Assembly: GCF_029813835.1 (NCBI RefSeq) | Contig: NZ_JARVKV010000016.1 | Coordinates: 1-64,000 of the forward strand | Source: Streptomyces sp. DH37 | GTDB taxonomy: Bacteria; Actinomycetota; Actinomycetes; Streptomycetales; Streptomycetaceae | Direction: 5' to 3' | DNA length: 64,000 nt | Shown here: one piece after another, positions 18,211 to 27,100 of the stretch | Layout of the letters: every line of letters starts with the position of its first letter | Numbering within the stretch: the stretch's first letter is position 1 | The notes under the pieces: model-generated | What the model saw: the letters and a program-made list of their open reading frames with translations, nothing else | Database searches by the model: none | What the model was told of the DNA's origin: nothing | Translations under genes and position numbers: made by a program

Positions 18211-19299
18211 ATGCCCATGACAGAGGCCCGTACCGGAGGGGACACCGTCGGGCGGGAGGGGCTGGTGCGCCGCGCGGCCCTCCTGGAGATACCTTTCCGC
18301 AGCGCCGTCAGCCCCGACGCCGAGAAGGCCAGGCTGCACACCCTCCAGTGGCTCCACGCCTTCGGGATGCTCACCGGGGAGGCCGCGTTCGAGGAGTACG
18401 ACGCCCTGCGGCTGGAGCGGGCGATGGCCCGCTTCTACCCCCGGGCCACGGGCGAGGACCTGATGCTGGCCACCGACGTCAACGGCTGGTTCTTCGTCTT
18501 CGACGACCAGTTCGACGGACCGCTGGGGCAGCGGCCGGAGGCCGTCGCCCGCCTCGTGGACTCCCTGGCCCGCGTCATGGACGAGGACGAGGGGGAGCCG
18601 CCGGCGGACGCGCCCGCCGGTCCGCTGGTCGAGAGCTTCCGCGATCTGTGGCACCGGGTCAACGACGGGATGCCGCCGGTGTGGCGCAGGCGCTTCCGGG
18701 AGCACTGGCACGGCTACCTGCTCGCCCACCACCGGGAGGCGCTCAACCGCTCCGGGGGCGAACTGCCCTCGGTGGAGGAGTTCCTGGCGACCAGGCGGCA
18801 CACCATCGGCATCCAGCCCTGCCTGGACCTGGCCGAGCGCTGCGGCCGCTACACCGTGCCGCCCGAACTGCACGGCGGCTCCCCGCTGGCGGAGATGCGG
18901 CGGATCACCGACGACGTGGCGATCTTCGTCAACGACGTCGTCTCGCTGGACAAGGAGCTGGCCGTCGGCGACGTCAACAACACCGTCGTCCTCCTCCACC
19001 GCGGCACCGGCCGCCCGCTCCGGGACTGCGTGCGGGAGGTCTGCGCCGCCGCCAACGGACGGGTCGCCCGCTTCCGGGAGCACGCCGAGCGCCTGCCCGG
19101 CCTGCTGGAGGCCGCCGGCGTGCCGCAGGAGACGCGGGCGCACGTGGAGGACTACGTCGACGGCATGCGCAACGTGATGCGGGGCAACCTCGACTGGTCC
19201 CTGGAGAGCCGCCGCTACGACGACGCCGGGGTCGCCGCCGTCAGCGGCGGACGCCGGCGGCCGTGGACCGGTCCGCCGGCCGCGCCCGAGCCCGGCTGA
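18211..19299 (+). CDS. Class I terpene synthase (sesquiterpene cyclase type)
   Basis: 362 residues, normal for bacterial sesquiterpene cyclases. All Mg-diphosphate motifs are present: the acidic DDQFD at 98-102, the NSE triad N241/S245/E249 (NDVVSLDKE), and the C-terminal R335-Y336 pair. It should ionise a linear prenyl diphosphate, most likely farnesyl diphosphate, in the cytosol; the product cannot be read from sequence. The DDQFD form is neither the geosmin-type nor the methylisoborneol-type motif. GGGAGG lies just upstream of ATG 18211; an ATG six bases later fits equally well. No P450 or prenyl transferase lies beside it; an LRR protein gene follows after 52 nt. Confidence 0.9.
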   Translation: MPMTEARTGGDTVGREGLVRRAALLEIPFRSAVSPDAEKARLHTLQWLHAFGMLTGEAAFEEYDALRLERAMARFYPRATGEDLMLATDVNGWFFVFDDQFDGPLGQRPEAVARLVDSLARVMDEDEGEPPADAPAGPLVESFRDLWHRVNDGMPPVWRRRFREHWHGYLLAHHREALNRSGGELPSVEEFLATRRHTIGIQPCLDLAERCGRYTVPPELHGGSPLAEMRRITDDVAIFVNDVVSLDKELAVGDVNNTVVLLHRGTGRPLRDCVREVCAAANGRVARFREHAERLPGLLEAAGVPQETRAHVEDYVDGMRNVMRGNLDWSLESRRYDDAGVAAVSGGRRRPWTGPPAAPEPG

Positions 19300-19351
19300 C
19301 GGCTCCGGGCGGGAGGGAGTACGCGGACCGGGGCACGGGTACGGTGCGGCT

Positions 19352-20095
19352 GTGGCGGAGGGGACGGACGGCGGCGAACCGACGGTGAACCTGTGGCGGG
19401 CCGGTCTCGCCCGCGTCCCCGGACAGGTGTGGGAGCGCCGGGAGCTGCGCGTGCTGATCCTCGCGGACAACGCGCTCGCCTCGCTCCCGCCGGAGATCGG
19501 CCGGCTGCGGCTCCTGCGCACCCTCGACCTCGGCCACAACGCGCTCACCGCCCTCCCCGAGGAGATCGGGGAGCTGACGGGCCTGGACGGCTGCCTGTAC
19601 GTCCACGACAACCGGCTCACCGCGCTGCCGCGCTCGCTGGGACGGCTGCGCCGGCTGGCGTACCTGAACGTCGGCGAGAACCCGCTGGGCGCGCTGCCGG
19701 AGGAGATCGGCGGCCTGGCCGGGCTGGTGGAGCTGCGGGCCCAGCGGTGCGGGCTGCGGGAGCTGCCCGCGTCACTCGGGCGGCTCACCGCGCTGCGGGA
19801 GCTGTGGCTGCGGGGCAACGCCCTGACCTCGCTGCCCGCCGCCGTCTCCGGGCTTCGGGAACTGCGCGAGGTGGAGCTGCGCGAGAACGCCCTGGAGGAG
19901 GTGCCCGGGGCGCTGCGCGGGCTGCCGCGGCTGCGCCGCCTGGATCTGCGGGCCAACCGGCTGCGCGCGGTGCCCCGCTGGCTGGGACGGGAGCTGCCCG
20001 CGCTGGAGAAGCTGGACCTGCGCTGGAACGGGGCGGCGGTCGCGCCGGAGCTGCTGGAGGAGCTGGAGCGGCGCGGCTGCGTGGTGCTCCGGTAG
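19352..20095 (+). CDS. Leucine-rich-repeat protein
   Basis: 247 residues with about nine 23-residue leucine-rich repeats, such as LRTLDLGHNALTALPEEIG and LRELWLRGNALTSLPAAV. This is the bacterial LPxx-containing LRR type that forms a curved binding surface. There is no signal peptide or membrane segment, so it is probably cytosolic and binds a protein partner. It starts with GTG 19352 (GTG 19385 is an alternative), 52 nt after the terpene synthase and in the same direction, so co-transcription is possible. LRR genes are rather uncommon in Streptomyces; no role in terpene formation is implied by sequence. Confidence 0.8.
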   Translation: MAEGTDGGEPTVNLWRAGLARVPGQVWERRELRVLILADNALASLPPEIGRLRLLRTLDLGHNALTALPEEIGELTGLDGCLYVHDNRLTALPRSLGRLRRLAYLNVGENPLGALPEEIGGLAGLVELRAQRCGLRELPASLGRLTALRELWLRGNALTSLPAAVSGLRELREVELRENALEEVPGALRGLPRLRRLDLRANRLRAVPRWLGRELPALEKLDLRWNGAAVAPELLEELERRGCVVLR

Positions 20096-20139
20096 GCCCG
20101 CGGCCGGCCCCGGGGCCCTCGTTCCCCGTGCCGCGGGGG

Positions 20140-20168
20140 TTGACAGGTGGGAGGCTCGGGAAGAGAGT
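20140..20168 (+). promoter_or_regulatory. Candidate promoter of the serine hydrolase gene
   Basis: TTGACA (20140-20145), a 17-nt spacer, GAGAGT (20163-20168), 51 nt upstream of the ATG. The -35 is perfect; the -10 matches TAGAGT in five of six positions if G replaces the first T. Confidence 0.5.
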
Positions 20169-20190
20169 TTCGGCGTTTTCCTGATCCGCT

Positions 20191-20203
20191 GAAAGATACT
20201 TTC
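20191..20203 (+). promoter_or_regulatory. GAAAG-ATA-CTTTC operator-like palindrome
   Basis: A perfect 5-3-5 palindrome between the candidate promoter and the ATG at 20220, where a repressor would block transcription. The A/T-rich arms stand out in this GC-rich sequence. RpiR/MurR-type regulators of wall-sugar genes are one possible class; that is inference. Confidence 0.5.
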
Positions 20204-20219
20204 CCGAGGGGGTCGCGGC

Positions 20220-22082
20220 ATGACGGGTTCCGCACGGGGTTCCGCACCGGGCTCGGCATCCGGCCCGGCATCCGGCCCGGCATCCAACCCGGCGGTGGGC
20301 CGGGACATCGGCCGGCGCCAGCTCGGTCTGCGGGCGCTCGCGCTCGGCGGCGGCCTGGTGCTGGCCTCGGCGCCCGCCGCGGCGGCCCGCGCGCGGAGCG
20401 CGCACTCCTCCGCCTCCGCCGGCCGCGCGCCCGTCCTGCGCCGCGGCTCCGCGCGGCGGGCCGGGCTGCTGGAACCGCACCTGCGGCGGCTGGTGGAGGA
20501 CGCGAGGACCTTCCTCGACCCCTCCCCCGAACACCCCTGGTACGCGGGCGCGGTGCTGCTGGCCGGGCGCGGCCGCACCGTCGCCCTCCACGAGGCCGTC
20601 GGCCACGCGGTGCGCTACTCGGCCTACGACGAGACCACCGGCACCGGCGTCGAACTCCCCGCCGACCGGCGGATCCCCGCCACCCCGGAGACGGTCTACG
20701 ACCTCGCCTCCGTCTCCAAGCTGTTCACCGCGATCCTGGCCGTGCGGCAGATCGAGCGCGGCGCCCTGGAGCTGGAGGGGACGGTCTCCTCGTACCTGCC
20801 GGAGTTCGGCGCGGCGGGCAAGGAGGGCATCACCCTGCTGCACCTGCTCACCCACACCTCCGGGCTGGCCGCCTGGATCCCGCTGTACGCCGAGCCCACG
20901 CGGGAGGACCGGCTGCGGCGGCTGTGGCGCGAGAAGCCCCTGGACCCGCCGGGCACCTCCTACCGCTACTCCGACCTGAACCTGATCACCCTCCAGCTCG
21001 TGCTGGAGAGGGTCACGGGCAGGACGCTGGACGCCCTGCTGCACGAGGACGTCACCGGGCCGCTGGGCATGCGGTGGACCCGCTACAACCCGCCCGCCTC
21101 CTGGAGGCCGCGCATCGCCGCCACCGAGGACGCCCGCCGCCCCTGGTCGGGCCTGGACCGGGGCATGGTGTGGGGCGAGGTCCACGACGAGAACGCCTAC
21201 TCCCTGGGCGGGGTGGCCGGCCACGCCGGGGTCTTCTCGTGCGCCTGGGACCTGGCCGTGCTGTGCCGCACCCTGCTCAACGGCGGCGCGTACGGCGACG
21301 CCCGCATCCTGGAGCCGGAGTCGGTGGACCTGCTCTTCCACGACTTCAACACCGCCTTCCCCGGCGACGACCACGGCCTGGGGTTCGAGCTCTACCAGCA
21401 CTGGTTCATGGGGGCCATGGCCACCCCGCGCACGGCCGGGCACACCGGCTTCACCGGCACCTGCCTGGTGCTGGACCCGACCACCGACACCTTCCTGGTG
21501 CTGCTGGGCAACTCCGTCCACCCGGTGCGCACCTGGCGCTCCGGCAGCGCCCCGCGCGTGGCCGCCGCCACCCATCTGGCGCGGGCCGTGCCGGTGCGGC
21601 CCGCCGACGGGCGCGAGGCCTGGTTCTCGGGCATGGCGAGCGGCTCCTCGGCCGTCCTCGCCCTGCCCGAGGTGACGCTCGGCGAAGACGGCGGCGCCCG
21701 GCTGCGCTTCTCGGTGTGGTGGGACACCGAGCGCACCTGGGACGTCCTGCGCCTGGAGGCGTCCGGCGACGGCGGCGCGGGCTGGGAGCCGGTGCCGTTC
21801 ACCACCTCCCGCCCCGGCGAGGACCCGGTGGACCGCCCGGAGGGGACGCTGTACGGCTTCTCCGGGCGGGTCTGGCACCGGGCCTCGGCCGATCTGGGCG
21901 CCTGGCGCGGCCGGGCGGTGCGGCTGCGCTGGCGGTACACCACGGACGCCCGCTACGTGGGGCGCGGCGCGTACGTCGACGGCGTCCGGATCGAGGACGG
22001 CGGGCGCGTGGTGTTCGACGACTCCCGCCGCGGGGACGCCGGCCGCGTCACGGCCGACGGCTGGACGCCCTCGGCCGACTGA
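20220..22082 (+). CDS. Exported serine hydrolase (class C beta-lactamase/DD-peptidase fold)
   Basis: 620 residues. The N-terminus has a Ser/Pro/Gly-rich leader then a twin-arginine signal (GRRQLGLRALALGGGLVLASAP). The beta-lactamase domain (about 90-440) carries the nucleophile motif SVSK near 164 and the YSDLN triad near 248, with a HTGFTG motif in place of KTG. The C-terminal about 150 residues form a beta-rich domain (WWDTERTWDVLRLEAS) like those of secreted peptidases. It is a likely cell-wall muropeptide hydrolase or esterase; similar exported hydrolases occur with MurNAc-recycling genes, but none is adjacent. A 13-bp palindrome sits just before the ATG. Confidence 0.85.
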   Translation: MTGSARGSAPGSASGPASGPASNPAVGRDIGRRQLGLRALALGGGLVLASAPAAAARARSAHSSASAGRAPVLRRGSARRAGLLEPHLRRLVEDARTFLDPSPEHPWYAGAVLLAGRGRTVALHEAVGHAVRYSAYDETTGTGVELPADRRIPATPETVYDLASVSKLFTAILAVRQIERGALELEGTVSSYLPEFGAAGKEGITLLHLLTHTSGLAAWIPLYAEPTREDRLRRLWREKPLDPPGTSYRYSDLNLITLQLVLERVTGRTLDALLHEDVTGPLGMRWTRYNPPASWRPRIAATEDARRPWSGLDRGMVWGEVHDENAYSLGGVAGHAGVFSCAWDLAVLCRTLLNGGAYGDARILEPESVDLLFHDFNTAFPGDDHGLGFELYQHWFMGAMATPRTAGHTGFTGTCLVLDPTTDTFLVLLGNSVHPVRTWRSGSAPRVAAATHLARAVPVRPADGREAWFSGMASGSSAVLALPEVTLGEDGGARLRFSVWWDTERTWDVLRLEASGDGGAGWEPVPFTTSRPGEDPVDRPEGTLYGFSGRVWHRASADLGAWRGRAVRLRWRYTTDARYVGRGAYVDGVRIEDGGRVVFDDSRRGDAGRVTADGWTPSAD

Positions 22083-22155
22083 CGCCGGCGGGCACGGCGC
22101 GGGCCCGCGCGGCCGGCCGCGTCCCGTCACCCGGCGGGCCGTCACCCGCGGGCCG

Positions 22156-23778
22156 TCACCTCCCGAGCACCGCCATCGCCGCGTTGTGCCCGGCGATGCC
22201 GCTCACCCCGCCGCCGCGGACGGCGCCCGACCCGCACAGCAGCACGTTGGGGTGGCCGGTCCCCACGCCCCAGCGGCCGGCCGCGGTCCCGTCCGGCGGG
22301 GAGTCGCCGGCGTGGGGGAAGGCCAGGTCGCCGTGGAAGATGTGGCCGCCGGGCAGCCGCAGGTCGCGCTCGAGGTCCGGCGGCGTCCTCGCCTCGACGC
22401 AGGGCCTCCCCTCGGCGTCCCGGGCCAGGCAGTCGGCGATCGGCTCGTCCAGGTGGGCGTCGAGCTGGGCGAGGGAGGCGGTCAGCAGTTCCTCGCGCGT
22501 CCTGGCGTCGCGGTCGGCGTCCCCGGTGAACAGCCGCGCGGGGACGTGCAGTCCGAACAGGGTCAGTGTCTGGTGGCCGGTGCGGGCCAGCTCCGGCCCC
22601 AGGACGGAGGGGTCGGTCAGCGAGTGGCAGTAGATCTCCGAGGGCGGGGCCTCGGGCGGCCGGCCGGCCGCCGCCTCCCGGTAGGCGGTCTCCAGCTGCC
22701 GGTAGCCCTCGGCGACGTGGAACGTCCCGGCGAACGCCTCGCGCGGGTCGACCGAGCGGTCGCGCAGCCTCGGCAGCCGCCGCAGCAGCATGTTGACCTT
22801 GAGCTGGGCGCCCTCCGCCGGCGCCGGCGGCTCCTGGCCGAGCAGCGCGGCCAGTTCCCGGGGCGAGGCGTTCACCAGGACGTGGCGGGCGGCGACGGTG
22901 CCCTCGGCGCCCTCGGTGCCCTCGGCGCCCTGAGTGTCCTCGGCGCCCCCGGCGCCGTGGACGCGGTAGCCGACCTCGGCGGCGCGGCCGTCGGTGGCGA
23001 TCGAGACGGCCTCGTGGCCGGTGGCGAGCTCCGCCCCCGCGGCGCGGGCGGCGTCGGCGAGGGCGTCGGTGAGCGCCCCCATCCCGCCCACCGGCACGTC
23101 CCAGTCGCCGGTTCCGCCGCCGATCACGTGGTAGAGGAAGCACCGGTTCTGGCGCAGCGAGGCGTCGTGGGCGGAGGCGAAGGTGCCGATCAGCGCGTCG
23201 GTGAGCACCACGCCGCGGACGAGGTCGTCGGCGAAGCGCTCCTCCAGCGCCTCGCCGAGCGGCCGCTCGAACACCGTGCGCCAGGCGGTCTCGTCGTCGA
23301 TCCGGGCGCGCAGCTCCTCGCGGGTGGGCAGCGGTTCGGTGAGGGTGGGGAAGACGCGTTCGGCCAGGCGCCGCGTCATGCCCTGGAAGCGCTGCCAGGA
23401 CTCGAACTCCCGCTCCGAGCCGGTGAGCCGGGCGAAGGCCTCCCGGTCGCGGGCGGCGTCACCGGTCACCAGCAGCCCGGTGTTCCGCCCGCCGCGCCGT
23501 ACGGGCGTGTAGGAGGAGACGGTCCGCCTGCGCACCGCGAAACGCAGCCCCAGGTCGGTCACGATGCGGCGCGGCAGCAGGCTCACCAGGTACGAGTAGC
23601 GCGAGAGCCGGGCGTCCACCCCGGCGAAGACGCGGGCGGAGACGGCGGCGCCGCCGGTGTGGTCCAGGCGTTCGAGCACCAGGACGGCGTGTCCGGCGCG
23701 GGCGAGGTAGGCGGCGGCGACCAGTCCGTTGTGGCCGCCGCCGACGATCACGACGTCGTAGCTGTTCCGGTCGGTCAT
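22156..23778 (-). CDS. FAD-dependent oxidoreductase (phytoene desaturase-like)
   Basis: 540 residues with an N-terminal dinucleotide-binding fold (VVIVGGGHNGLVAAAYLARAG, GxGxxG at 13-18) and a C-terminal FAD contact (LLCGSGAVRGGGVSGIAGHNAA). This is the layout of NAD(P)/FAD-dependent phytoene desaturase-like or PYROXD2-like enzymes. The substrate is unknown, and no carotenoid genes lie nearby. The ATG at 23778 has AAGGG upstream. Around residue 265 a short repeat region encodes GAEDTQGAEGTEGAEGT, a likely slippage expansion in a loop. Convergent with the serine hydrolase, 73 nt apart. Confidence 0.85.
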   Translation of the reverse strand: MTDRNSYDVVIVGGGHNGLVAAAYLARAGHAVLVLERLDHTGGAAVSARVFAGVDARLSRYSYLVSLLPRRIVTDLGLRFAVRRRTVSSYTPVRRGGRNTGLLVTGDAARDREAFARLTGSEREFESWQRFQGMTRRLAERVFPTLTEPLPTREELRARIDDETAWRTVFERPLGEALEERFADDLVRGVVLTDALIGTFASAHDASLRQNRCFLYHVIGGGTGDWDVPVGGMGALTDALADAARAAGAELATGHEAVSIATDGRAAEVGYRVHGAGGAEDTQGAEGTEGAEGTVAARHVLVNASPRELAALLGQEPPAPAEGAQLKVNMLLRRLPRLRDRSVDPREAFAGTFHVAEGYRQLETAYREAAAGRPPEAPPSEIYCHSLTDPSVLGPELARTGHQTLTLFGLHVPARLFTGDADRDARTREELLTASLAQLDAHLDEPIADCLARDAEGRPCVEARTPPDLERDLRLPGGHIFHGDLAFPHAGDSPPDGTAAGRWGVGTGHPNVLLCGSGAVRGGGVSGIAGHNAAMAVLGR

Positions 23779-23851
23779 GGCCCTTGGTAACACGTGTGCC
23801 CCCGGCGGGCCAGGACCCCGGCGGCGCAGCCCCGCGGCGCGGCGGGATCCC

Positions 23852-24148
23852 TCAGGTGATGCGGACGGTGGCCAGGTCGGCCAGGCCCGAGACGGTGAGG
23901 ACCGGGTCCAGCAGCGGCGGGGCGATCAGCTCCAGGCGCGGTGCGTGGGCGAACAGCGCCGCCAGCCCGGCGCTGTCCAGGTAGTCCACGGCGGTGAGGT
24001 CGACCACGAGCCGCCCGGCGCCGTCGACGGCGCGGTCCACCGCGGCCCGGAAGTCGCCGACGTTGCTCATGTCGATCTCGCCCTCGGCCACGAGGACCGG
24101 GGTGCCGTCGGGCCGCCGCTCGTCGGTGAGCGTCAGGGGGGTGGTCAT
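23852..24148 (-). CDS. STAS-domain anti-sigma factor antagonist
   Basis: A 98-residue single STAS domain (RsbV/SpoIIAA type). The conserved phosphorylation loop reads VDYLDSAGLAALF, with the Asp-Ser at the usual position, so it should be phosphorylated by an anti-sigma kinase and dephosphorylated by a PP2C. It overlaps the end of the 1388-residue signalling gene by 4 nt (ATGA, 24145-24148). It is therefore translated with that protein, whose C-terminal HATPase and PP2C domains are its natural partners. Confidence 0.88.
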   Translation of the reverse strand: MTTPLTLTDERRPDGTPVLVAEGEIDMSNVGDFRAAVDRAVDGAGRLVVDLTAVDYLDSAGLAALFAHAPRLELIAPPLLDPVLTVSGLADLATVRIT

Positions 24149-27100
24149 CGCGTGATCCTCACATGCATCTCAACGGTGGTTCCGGCGTCGTCGGTGACGA
24201 TGTCGACCTGGTCCATGAGGGCGTGGATCAGGATCAGGCCGCGGCCCCGGTGCGCGTTGGCCTCGGGCCGCGGTGTCCGCCAGCGCCCGGTGTCGGCGAC
24301 GACCAGGTGGAGGCCGTGGGCGGTGGCGCCGGCGGTCAGGCGCACGGTGCGGCCGGGGTTGTGGCGGTGGCCGTGCTCGATCGCGTTGGCACAGGCCTCC
24401 CCCACCGCGACCAGGACCGCCTGGGTCAGCCGCGAGCCGACCTCCAGCCGTTCCAGCCAGTCGCGCAGGGTCCGGCGGACGGGGGCGAGCTGGGCGGAGT
24501 CGGCGGGGAAGGACACTTCCAGGGGCCTGGGGTGGCGGTACAGCAGCAGTGCCATGTCGTCGTCGTAGCCTCCGGCGGGTTCCAGGCCGGTCCGGATGTC
24601 GTCGGCCAGCTCCTCCAGGCTCGCGTCGAGCCCCTTGCGGGCGGCGGCCGCCGCCTCGGCGATGCCCGCGTGCAGCGGGCGGCTGCGGCGCTCGACCAGG
24701 CCGTCGGTGTACAGCAGCAGGACGGAGGCGGGCGGCATGGTGCGGGCGCCCGTGGGCCTGGGCCGGTCCGGCTGCACGGCCAGGGGGATGGAGCGGCCCT
24801 GGTCGAGCAGTTCGGTGGTGCCGTCCGGGTGGGTGAGTATCCCGGGCGGGTGGCCCGCGCTGCTGTAGACCAGCCGCCCGGTGGCGGGGTCGAGCACGCC
24901 GCAGAAGACGGTGGCGCACATCGCGCCGGGGATCAGGGCGGCGAACCGGTCGAGCGCGGTGAGCACCTGGGCCGGATCGGCGAACTGCAGCAGCAGGGCG
25001 CGGCAGGCGCTGCGCAACTGGCCCATGACGGTGGCGGCCTCCAGGCCGCGGCCGACGCAGTCGCCGACGACGATGCCGATGCGGCCGTCGGGCAGCTCGA
25101 CGGTGTCGTACCAGTCCCCGCCGACCTCCAGGGGGCGGGCGGCGGGTTCGTAGCGGACGGCGAAACCGCCCGGGAGGCGGTCGGGCCCGAGGATGGCGCG
25201 CTGGAGGGTGAGCGCGGTCTCGCGCTGCTGCTCGAAGGCGTGGACGCGCTGCAGCGCCTGTCCGAGGTAGCCGCCCAGCACGGCCAGCAGGGTGTGGTCC
25301 TCGGTGATGAAGGGCCTCTCCGGGCTGGACTCCACCCAGAGCGACAGCGGGCCGCCGGGGTGCTCCAGGGTGATGCCGGTCCCGGCCGGTCCGTCGGTGG
25401 CCACCGGGTGCAGGGGGGTGCGTCCGCGCAGGGACGCGACGGCCCCGCGGACCGGATCGTCCGGCTCCCCCCAGGCGGCGGCGGGCGCTTCGGCGACCGG
25501 CCGCGGCCGGCCGTCCCCGTCCCAGGTGACGGCCAGGGCGCGGGGGGCCCGCCACACCCGGCGCAGTTCGTCCAGGGCGGCCCGCAGGGCGTCGGGCACG
25601 CTGCCGGCCTCGGACAGCCGTACGCTCAGCGCCGCCAGGGCCGTCTCGCGCTGGGCGGTGAGGCGTTCGGCGGTGACGTCCCGGAAGGTGCCGACCACCA
25701 TGCGCCGCCCGGTGTCGGGGTCGCGGACCTCGTTGAAGGAGGCGTACACCCACAGCCGGTGCCCGTCGCGGTGGGTGACGGGGGTGACGTAGTTCCCCTT
25801 GGTCTGGCCCACGATCTGGGCGAAGGCGCTCTCGATGGCGTGGTGGGCCTCGGGGTCGGTCTCCCGGTCGGGCCACCAGGGGTGCTTGGGCCGGTAGGGC
25901 AGCCCCTCTGGGCCGTAGCCGAGGATGTCGGTGAAGGCGGAGTTGATCTCGACGACGGCGCCCTCCTCGTCGCAGACGAAGAAGGCCTCCTGGAGGGAGT
26001 CGACCAGGGCGGTGCGCCACTGCGCGTGGTGGTTGCGCAGCCGCGCCAGCTTCACGGCCGCCCGGACGCGCGCCAGCAGCTCCGCGGCGGAGAAGGGCTT
26101 GACCAGGTAGTCGTCGGCGCCGGACTCCAGCCCCTCGATGGACGCCTCCTGCCCGGCCCTGGCCGACAGCAGCAGCACCGGCACCCCGGCGGTACGGGAG
26201 TCGGCGCGCAGCGCCGCCACCAGTTCCAGACCGTCCATGCGCGGCATCATCACGTCGCTGACGACCAGGTCCGGGGCGTCGGCGCGGACCGCCTCCAGGG
26301 CGGCCCGTCCGTCGGCGACCGCCGTCACCCGGTAGTTCGGCGCCAGGATCCGCTGCAGGTACTCGCGCATGTCGGCGTTGTCGTCGGCGATCAGCACCCG
26401 GGCGCGCGCCGCCCCGGGGCCCGGTGGGGCGCCCTCCGCTCCCTCGGCGGCGGGCGGGGCGGGCTCCTCCGGCTCCTCCGGCTCCTCCGGCACGGTGTCC
26501 CGCCCGGCGCGGGGCAGCCAGCGCAGCGCCTCCTGGAGGTAGGGGTCGGCGGCGGTGGACGCCGGGAAGGGCTCGGCGGCCCGGGCCGCCGGGCCGGCCG
26601 GCGGGCGGGCGGAGCCCATGGGCAGGCGGATGGTGAAGACGGTCCCCTCGCCCTCGACGCTGTCGGCGGTGATGGTGCCGCCGTGCAGGCCCACCAGCTC
26701 CTTCACCAGCGCCAGACCGATGCCGCTGCCCTCGTTCGAGCGCGCGCGGGCGTTCTCGATGCGGTGGAACCGCTCGAACAGGCGCGGCAGTTCCTCCGCG
26801 GGCACTCCGATGCCGGTGTCGGACACCAGCAGCACCGCCTGCCCCTCCTCGGCGCGCAGCCTCACCCCGATGGAGCCCTCGAAGGTGAACTTCAGCGCGT
26901 TGCTCAGCAGGTTGAGGACCACCTTCTCCCACATGTCGCGGTCGAGGTGGACCGGTTCGGGCAGCGTGGGGCAGTCCACCTCGAAGGCCAGGCCGGCCCG
27001 GTCCACCGCCGAGCGGAAGACGCTGGCGAGCTCCGCGGTGACGGCGGCCAGGTCCACCGGCTCGAAGCGGGCCCGCAACCGCCCGGCCTCGATGCGGGAG

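Noticed and set aside
14791..20283. An 1830-codon minus-strand frame crossing the LAL and terpene synthase genes
   Set aside because: It crosses real genes in both directions and only shows Arg/Pro-rich antisense composition.
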